Of a stretch of DNA of 64,000 nt, positions 17,451 to 26,715 are shown in pieces; positions within the stretch are counted from its first letter, which is position 1, and every line of letters starts with the position of its first letter. The DNA is taken from NCBI GenBank assembly GCA_905210995.1, contig CAJLZE010000001.1, forward strand, positions 19,436 to 83,435, in the 5' to 3' direction. The stretch is from an uncultured Anaerotruncus sp. (lineage in GTDB: Bacteria > Bacillota > Clostridia > Oscillospirales > CAG-272). The notes under the pieces are model-generated. The model had not been told where the DNA came from. It ran no database searches and saw nothing but the letters and a program-made list of their open reading frames with translations. Both the position numbers and the translations under genes were made by a program.

Positions 17451-17647
17451 CAGAAAAAATAAAAGTTCACATAAAATTCAGAATGAAAATCGGATAAAAC
17501 ACGCGCGGCGGCGGACGGAATTTTCTGCTTGCAGACTACGAAATTGCTACACATCAAACACCGCGTCGGGGGCAAATTAATATGGCGAGGGAAAAACGCG
17601 GCGGCGGTCCGCAGCGGTATTTCCCGCATCTGAAAGGAACTCATTTT

Positions 17648-18739
17648 ATGCGGAATATAGATCAGAAAAACAAAAAATTGCGCGTGCTGACTGCCGCGCT
17701 TGCTGCGGCTGTGCTCGCGCTGCTTCTCCCGGGAGCCGTGCTCGCGCAGGACGCCGCCGCAGCTCACGGTATGCCGCCCGACTGCGCCGCGGTATCATCG
17801 GACGTCGGGGAGATATCGCTTTACCCCGGCGGAATGCCCTTCGGCGTGAAATTTTACACCGACGGCGTGCTCATCGTCGGCTTCTCCGGCGGCGCGGGCT
17901 CACCTTCCGGCCCCGCATACGCCGCGGGACTGCGCGTAAACGACACGATAATGAAGATAGACGGCAAGCCGCTATCGGACGCCTCGGATCTGACCGACGC
18001 GATAAAGCAGTCGGGCGGGCGGACGCTCAAGTTCGACTGTCGGCGCGGCGGCAGCGATTTTACCGTTGAGCTGACGCCGAAGCGCGGGCGCGACGGTCAG
18101 TTTCAGACCGGAATGTGGGTGCGCGACAGCGGCGCGGGCATCGGCACCGTGACATTTATAGTCCCCTCGACGGGCGGCTTCGGCGGCCTCGGTCACGGCA
18201 TATGCGATGCCGACACCGGCAAGCCGGTACCGCTCGGCAGAGGCAGCGTCGTCGGCGTGACGATAAGCGGTCTCACGAAAGGGTTGCCGGGCACGCCCGG
18301 TGAGATAAAAGGGTACTTCACCCCCGGCAAAGAGGGAACGGTAATACAGAACAGCGACCTCGGCGTTTTCGGGCTCTACCGCGACACACCGACGGGGAAT
18401 TATTCGAACCCCATACCCGCAGCGGGCAAAAACGAGCTGAAGGAAGGCGCTGCTACGATGCTGTGCACGCTTGATTCAGGCGAGATAGGCGAATATGCGA
18501 TTGAGATACACTCCATAGACCGCAGCGCCGTCGGCGGCAGGTGCTTTTCGATACGCGTGACCGACCCCGCGCTGCTCGAACGGACCGGCGGGATAATTCA
18601 GGGAATGTCGGGCAGCCCTATAATCCAGAACGGCAAGCTCGTCGGTGCCGTAACGCACGTTCTGATAAACGATCCGTCGGCGGGCTACGGTGTGTTTATT
18701 GAAAATATGTACAATGCCATGCCCGAGATACTTCGATAA
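17648..18739 (+). CDS. spoIVB: SpoIVB serine peptidase
   Basis: A 363-residue S55-family protease that signals from forespore to mother cell and triggers pro-sigma-K processing in Bacillus. It has an N-terminal membrane segment (about 13-33), a PDZ domain (about 60-150, with AAGLRVNDTIMKIDGKPL) and a peptidase domain with the catalytic His in GLGHGICD and Ser in GMSGSPIIQNGKLVGAVTH. ATG 17648 follows AAAGGA at good spacing; the frame open from 17582 has no such site. No sigma-F/G box could be assigned with confidence. The converging gene downstream shares a hairpin. Confidence 0.92.
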   Translation: MRNIDQKNKKLRVLTAALAAAVLALLLPGAVLAQDAAAAHGMPPDCAAVSSDVGEISLYPGGMPFGVKFYTDGVLIVGFSGGAGSPSGPAYAAGLRVNDTIMKIDGKPLSDASDLTDAIKQSGGRTLKFDCRRGGSDFTVELTPKRGRDGQFQTGMWVRDSGAGIGTVTFIVPSTGGFGGLGHGICDADTGKPVPLGRGSVVGVTISGLTKGLPGTPGEIKGYFTPGKEGTVIQNSDLGVFGLYRDTPTGNYSNPIPAAGKNELKEGAATMLCTLDSGEIGEYAIEIHSIDRSAVGGRCFSIRVTDPALLERTGGIIQGMSGSPIIQNGKLVGAVTHVLINDPSAGYGVFIENMYNAMPEILR

Positions 18740-18745
18740 AAAACC

Positions 18746-18772
18746 AGGCTGCCGTGAATAGCACGGCAGCCC
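18746..18772 (-). terminator. terminator between spoIVB and the surface-protein gene
   Basis: Stem GGCTGCCGTG / CACGGCAGCC with a short loop; the A-run on its left gives a U-tract for minus-strand transcripts. Confidence 0.75.
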
Positions 18773-18809
18773 GACGACCGATATAACGTTCGTTTATTGT
18801 AGCTTATTT

Positions 18810-20072
18810 TCAGTTGTTCTCTTTTCCGCGGCGAACGACGACAGCGCAGAGAGCGCCGGATATCGAAAGCACTGCGGCAAGGGCGATTATCACGAGGCTG
18901 TGATCGCCGGTGGAGGGGTTGGGATCGGGCTTGGGATCGGGAGTGATCTCGCTGCCGCCGATCTCAGAGGATGTCTTGTTGCCGGACTGTTCAACAGTCA
19001 CGCCGGATTCTGCGGTAAACGCAACAATCTCGCCGTTGTAGGCAGCGCCGGTCTTGATCTCAACTGCATTTATGCAGTTCTTGACGGTGATAGCGCCTCT
19101 CTGGGCAAAACCGATGATACCGCCCGCGATGGTACCGGTCTTGGCATCTTCGGCGTTTTTGCAGTTGTAAACGATCTTGCCGTTGTTGCGGCAGCCGTCT
19201 ATCACAGCATCCTTACCGGGCTTGGCGCAGGCAAAAATACCGGCAATGTGTCCCGTACCGGCAGATGTCTCGAGCGTTATCGCACCGTTGTTGATGCAGT
19301 TCTTTATATTGTTGGTTTCCTTATCGGAGTAAGCAACAAATCCGGCAACTCTGCCTTCCTTGGCGCAGCCAATCAAGCTAACGTTCGCATTATTTACACA
19401 GTCCTCGATGGTACCGACAAACTTCAGGGTCTTATCGTACTTATCGCTGCCGATAAAGCCGCCGGCGTTTCTCCACTTTGTGCAGTCGGCGCCGTTGTTT
19501 TTGATAGCAATCTTACCGTTCATTGAGGACTTCACGATCGTGTAATTTCTCGCATATGCGATGAAACCGCCACAACTGAGTCTTGCATCGAGATTGGCGG
19601 TATAGTTGATCTCCATATCGGCAAAGATGTGAACGTTTTCAATGCGCGGGGTCTCTTCGCCCTTGGTGCTGGCAACGAGGAACGCGAAGCTTTTGTTATC
19701 ATTGGGATCGTTCAGCACGTAGCTGATGTGAGCATCCTTGGAACCGAAATTGATATTCTTGATGGTCCCGCTTGCGAACTGCTGGAATACAGCAAGATCG
19801 CCGGAGGCATTGTCGGATTTAAAGCTGAAGTTTTTGAGGGTGTGACCATTACCGTCAAGGTCGACAACATAATTTTCGCCCTTTATCAAATAGGTATCGA
19901 ACACCTTGCCGCCGAAATCTATATCGTTGGCAAGATAGTAGGACTTACCGCTCTCCATAGCGAGAAATTCATCAGCGGTCGTAACAGCGATGGCGTCGTC
20001 GGCAAATACGGGAACAGCCGCAATTGCAGCGAGCATCAGAACAGCCAGAACAACAGACAATACTTTTTTCAT
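18810..20072 (-). CDS. secreted, C-terminally anchored beta-helix-like protein
   Basis: A 420-residue secreted protein. Signal peptide at 1-24 (cleavage after VFA), then an irregular parallel beta-helix-like repeat region with polysaccharide-adhesin style phrases (GFIAYARNY, GFIGSDKYD, GFVAYSDKE, GIFACAKPG, GIIGFAQRG), each starting with a Gly-hydrophobic strand. The C-terminus has a sorting-signal layout: NPSTGD, a hydrophobic helix of about 20 residues and RRGKENN. NPSTGD is a variant of the LPxTG box, so sortase anchoring is likely but not proven. Strong GGAGGAG site and its own promoter. Ligand unknown. Confidence 0.75.
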   Translation of the reverse strand: MKKVLSVVLAVLMLAAIAAVPVFADDAIAVTTADEFLAMESGKSYYLANDIDFGGKVFDTYLIKGENYVVDLDGNGHTLKNFSFKSDNASGDLAVFQQFASGTIKNINFGSKDAHISYVLNDPNDNKSFAFLVASTKGEETPRIENVHIFADMEINYTANLDARLSCGGFIAYARNYTIVKSSMNGKIAIKNNGADCTKWRNAGGFIGSDKYDKTLKFVGTIEDCVNNANVSLIGCAKEGRVAGFVAYSDKETNNIKNCINNGAITLETSAGTGHIAGIFACAKPGKDAVIDGCRNNGKIVYNCKNAEDAKTGTIAGGIIGFAQRGAITVKNCINAVEIKTGAAYNGEIVAFTAESGVTVEQSGNKTSSEIGGSEITPDPKPDPNPSTGDHSLVIIALAAVLSISGALCAVVVRRGKENN

Positions 20073-20141
20073 TGTGCAGTCTCCTCCGAAATTGTTTACA
20101 TTTTTTTGATGGGAAATTCGAACAAATTTCCGCTCGTAAAC

Positions 20142-20170
20142 ATTTTACCACAGCACGTCATTATTGTCAA
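20142..20170 (-). promoter_or_regulatory. sigma-A promoter for the surface-protein gene
   Basis: Minus strand: TTGACA (20170-20165), 17-base spacer, TAAAAT (20147-20142). Confidence 0.75.
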
Positions 20171-20246
20171 GAGTTTTTTATACAAAACCGCGAAAATGTT
20201 TTAACAAATAGGTAAAAAACTACTCCGACAGGGGCAGCGCACAACG

Positions 20247-20278
20247 AAAAAAGGCTGCCGCGCGTTTGCGCGGCAGCC
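20247..20278 (-). terminator. terminator after the small membrane-protein gene
   Basis: Perfect 11-base stem GGCTGCCGCGC / GCGCGGCAGCC with a U-tract on the minus strand (A-run 20247-20252). Confidence 0.85.
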
Positions 20279-20287
20279 CCCCGTGTT

Positions 20288-20557
20288 TCAGTCGTCGTTC
20301 CTGCACGCGGCGATGATAAGTCTCACCACTGCCGCAAGCCCCGCGGCGATGCTCGCCGCGATAGCCGTCACCTTTACGATATCGAGCACCGAAACGGTGA
20401 ACTCGGCGTCGAGCTTTGCCTCGCGCTCGGGGTCCGTCTCGGGATCGCGGCAAAAGCCGACGGTATAGACTGCGTGGTTTCTGATGCAGGGCTTGGAAAC
20501 GTCCCTGCGGAAACGCTTTGCCTTAAGAATGTACGGTACGGTCGCATATTTTTTCAT
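20288..20557 (-). CDS. small single-pass membrane protein, unknown function
   Basis: An 89-residue protein with a basic N-terminal half (LKAKRFRRD) and one membrane segment at about 62-83 (VKVTAIAASIAAGLAAVVRLIIAAC). No family recognised. An AAGG ribosome site precedes the start and a strong terminator follows nine bases after the stop, which supports it being a real gene. It lies 80 bases downstream of the lipoprotein gene, on the same strand. Confidence 0.55.
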   Translation of the reverse strand: MKKYATVPYILKAKRFRRDVSKPCIRNHAVYTVGFCRDPETDPEREAKLDAEFTVSVLDIVKVTAIAASIAAGLAAVVRLIIAACRNDD

Positions 20558-20640
20558 TATGTGCCTTGTCTCCCTTCAACTTTTTATATATTCACGAACT
20601 CGGATGTTATGTTTGCGTTTTATTCGCCCTTCGCGCTTCG

Positions 20641-22128
20641 TCACCCGAACAGCCGCGCAAGCTCGCGGTTTGCGGCGACCCGCGCACGGCTCACCGCCTC
20701 GGAAAGCGACGCACCTCCGGTAAGCTGCCCGCGTGCGGCATTGTATGTCGTCCCCGCTAGCCTTGACGCAACGCCCGAATAAAGGTAAGAGAAGTCAAAC
20801 TTCACGCTGCCGTCGAGTATCGCGTGCAGAGTCAGGTATGAATTGTTGTCGCGCAGATAATTTTCAAATGCGGCTGCGGCATAAGCGTCGCCGAGCCACG
20901 CGCCGGAGGCTGCGTCAAGCGCCGTGATGGCAGCGCCGCAAAGCTCCGGTCTGCCGTTGCCGGAGAAAAACATCACCGGGCGACTCTCAGATCCGAGCGT
21001 CACGTTTTCGCTCACGCTGCCCGTGTGCGGCAGCGGCAGAAGCCCCCATTCGGTCTTTTTATCGTAAAATGTACGCATATCGGAGAGCGGACCGAGCCGC
21101 ACGAGCGCCCCGCCGTCGGCAAAGACCGCCTCCGGGTCGGCTGCATCCTCGCCCGCCGGGAGATAGAGCAGCGCCGCGAGCCGGGATATCACATCTCCCG
21201 CCTCGGCGAGCTTCTGCTCGTCAAAGTTCACCGTCGGGACCGTCCCGGCGCCGTTTGACACAAATTCCACGTCCGCACCGGCACAAACGGCATCGGCGGC
21301 AAAGGTCGCCGAGCTGCGCGTGCCGCTGACGGCGGCATATGCCCCCTCGGGCAGTGTGACCGAGGCTGCGGCGGTGAGGACATCCTCCCACGCGAGCCCC
21401 GCCTCCGAAAGCGCGGCGCGATAAAGGCTTTCGCTTATCTCCGCACCCGCAAGCGTGCGGTTGAAATACAGCGCCCAGAGCGAATCGGGATCGTATACGG
21501 CGCTGCCGCAATAAAAATAGCAGGACATACCGACGGTCCCCGCGCCCTCGGGCGCTTCGAACACCGGCAGCTGCCCGAGATTGAGAACGATGCCGGAATT
21601 ATAGAAAAGCGCCGCCGCATATGCGGGGATCACGGCGAAATCGGCATAATATGTGCCCGACTTTTCGGCAGCCGTGAATTCGCCGAGCATGGCGCTCTCC
21701 TCAACGCTCAGCACCGTCATGCTTATACCGTATCTCTCGCACGCCGCCTCTGTCCTCAAAGAGCGCGCGGCGTTGAGCAGGTCGCCCTCCTCGGGCTCTA
21801 TGAGCGCCGCCGTTGAGGTGGCGTTTGCGATTATAAGATCGCTCACCGAAAGCTCTACGTCCGGAAGCGCCTCAAGCTTCGCCTCCGCCTCGGCGCGCCT
21901 GTCGGGATAGCTCACCTTATCGGGCGGGATCGCGGTGGTCGTCGGAGCCGGCACAGTCCACGGCGCATCCGTCGCCGCCGTGCCGCTGTCCTCTCCCGTG
22001 CCGGTATCGCTGCCGTGGTCGTATGTGATCTCGATGAATCCGCAGCCGCCGAGCGCGAGCGTTACGGTCAGCAGCGCCGCAAGCAGCGCCGCCGCGCTCC
22101 GCAGCGGAAATTTTCCTTTTTTATTCAT
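20641..22128 (-). CDS. lipoprotein resembling an extracellular solute-binding protein
   Basis: A 495-residue lipoprotein: hydrophobic signal ending in LALGGC (lipobox Cys about residue 29), then an acidic/Thr-rich linker to about residue 65. The body, with EKSGTYYADFAVIPAYAAALFYNSGIVLNL and a later YKDKTEWGLLPLPHTG-like stretch, is reminiscent of family 1 sugar-binding proteins, but no permease gene is nearby, so binding and signalling or an orphan receptor role is possible. It follows the VanY-like gene by 40 bases and is probably co-transcribed. Confidence 0.65.
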   Translation of the reverse strand: MNKKGKFPLRSAAALLAALLTVTLALGGCGFIEITYDHGSDTGTGEDSGTAATDAPWTVPAPTTTAIPPDKVSYPDRRAEAEAKLEALPDVELSVSDLIIANATSTAALIEPEEGDLLNAARSLRTEAACERYGISMTVLSVEESAMLGEFTAAEKSGTYYADFAVIPAYAAALFYNSGIVLNLGQLPVFEAPEGAGTVGMSCYFYCGSAVYDPDSLWALYFNRTLAGAEISESLYRAALSEAGLAWEDVLTAAASVTLPEGAYAAVSGTRSSATFAADAVCAGADVEFVSNGAGTVPTVNFDEQKLAEAGDVISRLAALLYLPAGEDAADPEAVFADGGALVRLGPLSDMRTFYDKKTEWGLLPLPHTGSVSENVTLGSESRPVMFFSGNGRPELCGAAITALDAASGAWLGDAYAAAAFENYLRDNNSYLTLHAILDGSVKFDFSYLYSGVASRLAGTTYNAARGQLTGGASLSEAVSRARVAANRELARLFG

Positions 22129-22168
22129 ATCCGCTCGCAGCCGCCTTTACCGTTTCTGACAGAGCGCC

Positions 22169-23290
22169 TCATTTTCTCGTTATCGTAACGATGAACCCGT
22201 CGTAGTTGTTCCCCGATATAGTATACGGCATATCGGTCGGAACGGGAACCGAAGTTGTGGCGCCCTCTCCCGTTGCGGCGGGAACATAATATATCTCATA
22301 TGTCACGCCGTCGTCGCCGTTCATTATATAGTGCGTTCCGGTGTAGGGATGGCGCGTTGCGAGCACCGTGAGATACTCCTCAAGGCAAAGGTCGTTGCGC
22401 ATCATCGCCAGCGCGTGCGGGTAGCCGACGTATCTGTAATGGTCTGCATAATGCGACGATTTTGTAACGCTTGATTTGCTTTGCGGATAGCGCTGGATAA
22501 AGCCGTATTTATAACAGTTTGTGTTCAGCCATGTATATATCTGAACGCACGATGCGTCCTCGGACGCCGAAATATAGGGATATGAGTTGTTATCGAGCCA
22601 CGCACGGAAGTCAACTGTCAGCCCCGTATGGTGCTCACTGTATCCGCCGGGCGCTTCGGCTCCCGGTTTGCTTGCGTGCAGCGTATCCTGTGCCGCGGCA
22701 TCGCGATATCCGCTGCCCTGCGGGAAGTAAACGTCCTGATTTTTTGTTGCGTCGTAAAAATCGTCGATCATATTATTGAGATTTTTTGCGGCGACGGCAT
22801 TCAGCTTTACGTCAAATGAGCAGGAATAGGAATGTATCATGTTTCCCGATGCCGATGTGCCCCACTTTTCGCTGCGGCTGCTGCGCAGATCGATGAGCGT
22901 CGCGTCGCTCGCGGGGAATACATATGCGTGCGACGTGTCCACGAGTATAAGCTCGCCGCGGTGAACATCGTCAGCGGTCATGAGCTTTACCGTATATCCC
23001 TCGGTGCCGCCGGTGGTCTCGTCGGCTGCCGGCGTAGTCTCGCCGCCTGCGGTCGTATCGCCCATGGTGGTGACCGAAGCCGGGACGTTCGGCGATGTAT
23101 CCTCGCCTCCGCCGCCCGAGGCAAGCTCGCCGCATATAACGATGACCGAAACAATAAGCGACAAGGCGAGCAGCGACATGAGTGTAATGAGCACTATCTG
23201 ACGTCTTTTGCGTTTTCTCTCGCGCAGTGCGCGGTTGCTCAGATGTGAATTCATCTTAAAAGCCCGTGTATTCGAATCACGGTCGTTCAT
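22169..23290 (-). CDS. VanY-like D-alanyl-D-alanine carboxypeptidase (M15)
   Basis: A 373-residue membrane-anchored peptidase. Cytoplasmic basic N-terminus, one membrane segment (about 31-53), Gly/Thr-rich linker, then the M15B domain with SEHHTGLTVDF, carrying the zinc His and Asp, and the later DHYRYVGYPHA region. Such enzymes trim the terminal D-Ala of peptidoglycan stem peptides. A GGAGGA site lies seven bases before the start. It lies downstream of pnp past a long hairpin. Confidence 0.88.
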   Translation of the reverse strand: MNDRDSNTRAFKMNSHLSNRALRERKRKRRQIVLITLMSLLALSLIVSVIVICGELASGGGGEDTSPNVPASVTTMGDTTAGGETTPAADETTGGTEGYTVKLMTADDVHRGELILVDTSHAYVFPASDATLIDLRSSRSEKWGTSASGNMIHSYSCSFDVKLNAVAAKNLNNMIDDFYDATKNQDVYFPQGSGYRDAAAQDTLHASKPGAEAPGGYSEHHTGLTVDFRAWLDNNSYPYISASEDASCVQIYTWLNTNCYKYGFIQRYPQSKSSVTKSSHYADHYRYVGYPHALAMMRNDLCLEEYLTVLATRHPYTGTHYIMNGDDGVTYEIYYVPAATGEGATTSVPVPTDMPYTISGNNYDGFIVTITRK

Positions 23291-23341
23291 ACGGCATCCT
23301 CCTCAATTTGGCGGTTTTCCCCCGTCTCGGGTGGTTGTTTT

Positions 23342-23397
23342 CAGCCCGCCGCGCATATAGTTTTAGCTTGTTACCTCAGAATATGCGCGGCGGGCTG
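23342..23397. terminator. long inverted repeat downstream of pnp
   Basis: Perfect 17-base arms (23342-23358 and 23381-23397) around a 22-base loop, followed by a T-rich tract only on the plus side. It may act as terminator or as a 3'-end stabilising hairpin for pnp mRNA. Confidence 0.55.
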
Positions 23398-23422
23398 TTA
23401 TTTTATTGAAATGTCGGAAAGA

Positions 23423-25534
23423 TCAGCCCTGGGCGTCTCTGATAGAGAAGTCCATTCTGCCCTTCTTGTCAAGTCCGATATACTTGACCTTTACGATATC
23501 GCCGAGCTTGAGGACATCCTCAACCTTGTCGATGCGGTGGTCGGTGATGCGGGAGATGTGAACCATGCCCTCCTTGCCGGGAGCATATTCAACGAAGCAG
23601 CCGAACTCCTTGATGCCGGTGACCTTGCCGGTGTAGACGGTGCCGACAACGGGCTCGAAGCAGATAGCGTCGATCGTCGCCTTGGCGGCGTCTGCGGCGG
23701 CGCGGTTGACCGCGGCGATATATACCGTTCCGTCGTCCTCGATATCGATCTTGGCGCCGGTGTCGGCGGTGATCTTCTGAATGACGCAGCCGCCCTTGCC
23801 TATGACCTCGCGGATCTTATCGGGGTCGATCTTTATCGTCATCATCTTGGGAGCATACTCGGAGACATCGGCGCGCGGGGCGGGGATAGCCTTGAGAATG
23901 ACCTCGTCGATGATATAATCGCGTCCGGCGTGGGTCATTTCGAGCGCCGACTTGATGATCTCGGGCGTCAGACCGTCGATCTTGAGGTCCATCTGGATGG
24001 ACGTGATGCCATTATGAGTACCGGCGACCTTGAAGTCCATATCGCCGTAGAAGTCCTCGACGCCCTGGATATCAATCATGGTCATCCACTTTTCGCCCTC
24101 GGTGATAAGACCGCAGGAGATACCCGCAACGGGAGCCTTGATCGGCACGCCCGCGTCCATAAGCGCGAGTGTGGAGCCGCAGACCGACGCCTGCGAGGTG
24201 GAACCGTTGGAGGAAACGACCTCGGAAACGAGGCGGATGGCGTAGGGGAACTCCTCGGTGGAGGGAAGCACGGGAACGAGCGAGCGCTCGGCAAGTGCTC
24301 CGTGACCTATCTCACGTCTGCCGGGGCTGCGGGTAGCCTTTGCCTCGCCGGTGGAGTAGCCGGGCATATTGTAGTGGTGCATATATCTCTTGGAATCCTC
24401 GTTGTCGATGCCGTCGAGCATCTGAGCCTCGGCGAGGGTCCCGAGCGTTGCCATTGTAACGACCTGTGTCTGACCTCTCGTGAACATACCCGAGCCGTGC
24501 ACTCTCTTGAAGAGTCCCACCTCGGCGGCAAGGGGTCTTATCTGGTTGAGGGCACGACCGTCAACGCGCTTGCCCTCAAGCAGCCAGCGACGGACGACCT
24601 TCTTCTGCATCTTATAGACCAGTTCGGGCATCTGGGTGGCGAGATCGGGATATTCCTCGCCGAATTTTTCGATGATCGCGTCCTCGATCGGGAGCATTCT
24701 CTCGTCACGGACGTTCTTGTCGTCGGTATCGAGAGCGTTCATGAGATCCGCCTCGCAGAAGGCAAAGATCTTATCGAACATATCGTGATCAAGCTCGCAG
24801 GAAGGATATTCGAATTTGGGCTTGCCTACCTCATCGATAATGCCGTTGACGAACACGAGCAGATCCTTGATCTCGGCATGAGCCTTCATGATAGCGTCGT
24901 ACATAACATCGTCGGCAACTTCGTTGGCGCCCGCCTCGATCATGACCACCTTGTTCATCGACGCGGCAACGGTCAGCTCAAGGTCGCTCTTTTCTCTCTC
25001 TGCCTCTGTGGGATTGACGACGAGCTTGCCGTCAACAAGACCCATGAAAACGCCCGCGATCGGTCCGTTCCACGGAATATCCGATATCGACAGTGCGATG
25101 GAGGCGCCGAGCATAGCGGTGATCTCTGGAGAGCAGTCCTGATCGACCGACATAACGGTGAGTGTGAGTGCTACGTCGTTGCGCAGATCCTTGGGGAAGA
25201 GGGGACGGATCGGGCGGTCGATGACGCGCGCGGTCAGTATTGCCTTTTCGCTGGGTTTGCCCTCGCGCTTGAGATAACCGCCGGGGATCTTTCCCGCTGC
25301 GTACATTCTCTCCTCATAGTCAACAGACAGGGGGAGGAAGTCTATGCCGTCGCGGGGCTTTGCGGACGCGGTGGCGCAGCAAAGCACGGCGGTATCGCCG
25401 TAGCGGACGAGGCATGAGCCGTTTGCAAGGCCTGCCATTTTGCCGACCTCAACAGAAAGGGGTCTGCCCGCAAGAGTATAGCGGAAGATCTTCTGGTTCG
25501 GGAACTGCATGGGTGTGCTTTTGATTTCGTACAT
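23423..25534 (-). CDS. pnp: polyribonucleotide nucleotidyltransferase
   Basis: PNPase, 703 residues: two RNase PH domains (the second with RSPGRREIGHGALAERSL), a helical linker, a KH domain (EVIGKGGCVIQKIT) and a C-terminal S1 domain (GTVYTGKVTGIKEFGCFVEY). It degrades RNA 3' to 5' with phosphate. GGAGGT stands six bases before the start. rpsO lies upstream on the same strand, the canonical order, but here they are separated by about 0.7 kb of repeats and a terminator, so pnp may need its own promoter, which I could not locate. Confidence 0.98.
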   Translation of the reverse strand: MYEIKSTPMQFPNQKIFRYTLAGRPLSVEVGKMAGLANGSCLVRYGDTAVLCCATASAKPRDGIDFLPLSVDYEERMYAAGKIPGGYLKREGKPSEKAILTARVIDRPIRPLFPKDLRNDVALTLTVMSVDQDCSPEITAMLGASIALSISDIPWNGPIAGVFMGLVDGKLVVNPTEAEREKSDLELTVAASMNKVVMIEAGANEVADDVMYDAIMKAHAEIKDLLVFVNGIIDEVGKPKFEYPSCELDHDMFDKIFAFCEADLMNALDTDDKNVRDERMLPIEDAIIEKFGEEYPDLATQMPELVYKMQKKVVRRWLLEGKRVDGRALNQIRPLAAEVGLFKRVHGSGMFTRGQTQVVTMATLGTLAEAQMLDGIDNEDSKRYMHHYNMPGYSTGEAKATRSPGRREIGHGALAERSLVPVLPSTEEFPYAIRLVSEVVSSNGSTSQASVCGSTLALMDAGVPIKAPVAGISCGLITEGEKWMTMIDIQGVEDFYGDMDFKVAGTHNGITSIQMDLKIDGLTPEIIKSALEMTHAGRDYIIDEVILKAIPAPRADVSEYAPKMMTIKIDPDKIREVIGKGGCVIQKITADTGAKIDIEDDGTVYIAAVNRAAADAAKATIDAICFEPVVGTVYTGKVTGIKEFGCFVEYAPGKEGMVHISRITDHRIDKVEDVLKLGDIVKVKYIGLDKKGRMDFSIRDAQG

Positions 25535-25647
25535 TTTGTACCTCCGTATATTTTGCTCCCGACATGGTTAGCACTTAACCGCGCGTCTCCCGGTCGTGAT
25601 GAACGCAAGGCGCACGGTTAAATGCTGCCCACATGCGGGATTTTTTT

Positions 25648-25895
25648 AAGTCTCGGGTGGCGTTTATGCAGAGTTGTAACTGCACACCCCGACGGTGAAA
25701 CAAGTGCGAACTCGTATCGACCGCACGGGTACAGTCACATCAGAACATAACCGACTTTTTAAGTCTCGGGTGGCGTTTATGCAGAGTTGCAGCCGCGTAC
25801 CCCGACGGTGAAGCAAGTACAGACTCGTATCTGCCGCATCCCGTAGGGGAGGGGCTCTGCTCCTCCCGCAAAGCTTGCGCAAACTTCGGTCCCGG
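25648..25895. repeat. two tandem copies of the dispersed repeat element
   Basis: Two copies start with AAGTCTCGGGTGGCGTTTA at 25648 and 25761, a 113-base period. Both continue through CCCGACGGTGAA and CAAGT; the second ends with the palindrome GGGGAGGGGCTCTGCTCCTCCC and GCAAAGC, as does the copy next to def at 545-700. Confidence 0.85.
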
Positions 25896-25990
25896 AAGGC
25901 AGCCACGCATTTTTAAGGTTTGTGCCGTGCGCGGTTAAACGCGGCGGGGAAATCAAACACACGGTACTGATGCAACTCCACTCCCCGCCT

Positions 25991-26195
25991 ATCATCGAGG
26001 TATAAAGCTCAAAATCCGATCCGGCTTCGCCCGGGTCCGAAAGCCCGATATAAATCAGCGCTTCCTTCATCATCGGGGTATAAAGCTCAAAATCCGATCC
26101 GGCTTCGCCCGAGTCCGAAAGCCCGATATAAATCAGCGCTCCCTTCATCATCGGGGTATGAAGTTCAAGATCCGATCTGACTTCACCCGAGTCCG
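25991..26195. repeat. three 78-bp tandem repeats between rpsO and pnp
   Basis: Units begin at 25991, 26069 and 26147 with ATCATCGGGGTATAAAGCTC (first unit has one change). The period is a multiple of three, so frames on both strands stay open across the array. The core GGGGTATAAAGCTCAA also appears in the 5' extension of argH. Confidence 0.88.
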
Positions 26196-26229
26196 AAAAA
26201 AGGGATGCCGTGCAAAAACGCGGCATCCC
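26196..26229 (-). terminator. rpsO terminator
   Basis: Stem GGGATGCCG / CGGCATCCC with an A-rich loop; A-run on the left gives the U-tract for the minus strand. Confidence 0.88.
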
Positions 26230-26250
26230 AGTCTCCATCGCCCTTGCTTT

Positions 26251-26514
26251 TTACTTTCTGATGTTCAGCTTGGCTATGATAGCGCGGTATCTTTCGATAT
26301 CGACCTTCATCAGATAGTTGAGCAGATTTCTTCTGTGACCGACCATTTTAAGAAGACCGCGGCGGCTGTGATGGTCGTTGTTGTTCTTCTTAAGATGCTC
26401 GGTAAGGGAGTTGATCCTGCTGGTAAGGAGAGCGATCTGAACCTCGGGCGAACCTGTGTCGCCTTCGTGTACAGCGTACTCTTCGATGATCGCGAGTTTT
26501 TCTTCTTTGGTCAT
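26251..26514 (-). CDS. rpsO: ribosomal protein S15
   Basis: An 87-residue S15: [22 protein letters not shown], then [22 protein letters not shown], both fully characteristic. It binds 16S rRNA helix 22 early in 30S assembly. ATG 26514 has GAGGTG six bases upstream and gives the usual length; the in-frame GTG at 26523 overlaps that site. The 120-base leader could carry an S15 autoregulatory structure. Confidence 0.97.
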   Translation of the reverse strand: MTKEEKLAIIEEYAVHEGDTGSPEVQIALLTSRINSLTEHLKKNNNDHHSRRGLLKMVGHRRNLLNYLMKVDIERYRAIIAKLNIRK

Positions 26515-26640
26515 TTCATTCACCTCATGTTTTTTTGCGCGGACTCAGCGACCGGCGGGTGAATAACCTTGCGGTCTTTTATCCGGAGACCGGGTCTGCG
26601 TCATTTTTTACGGCATGAAACATCACACCGATACAGTGTT

Positions 26641-26669
26641 ATTATACCACACTTCCGCGCGTTTGTAAA
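26641..26669 (-). promoter_or_regulatory. sigma-A promoter for rpsO
   Basis: Minus strand: TTTACA (26669-26664), 17-base spacer, TATAAT (26646-26641). Confidence 0.75.
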
Positions 26670-26715
26670 TAGCCGTGAATGGGATTATTTTTGAATATTT
26701 ATTGAAATGATCTTC

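Noticed and set aside
23411..25417. Plus-strand open frame of 668 codons
   Set aside because: Exact antisense of pnp.
25777..26238. Minus-strand 153-codon frame across the 78-bp repeats
   Set aside because: It starts inside the rpsO terminator, has no ribosome site and only reads repeat units; listed as repeats instead.
26524..26640. S15 autoregulatory leader structure
   Set aside because: The 120-base leader can fold, but I could not match it to a known S15-binding motif by eye.
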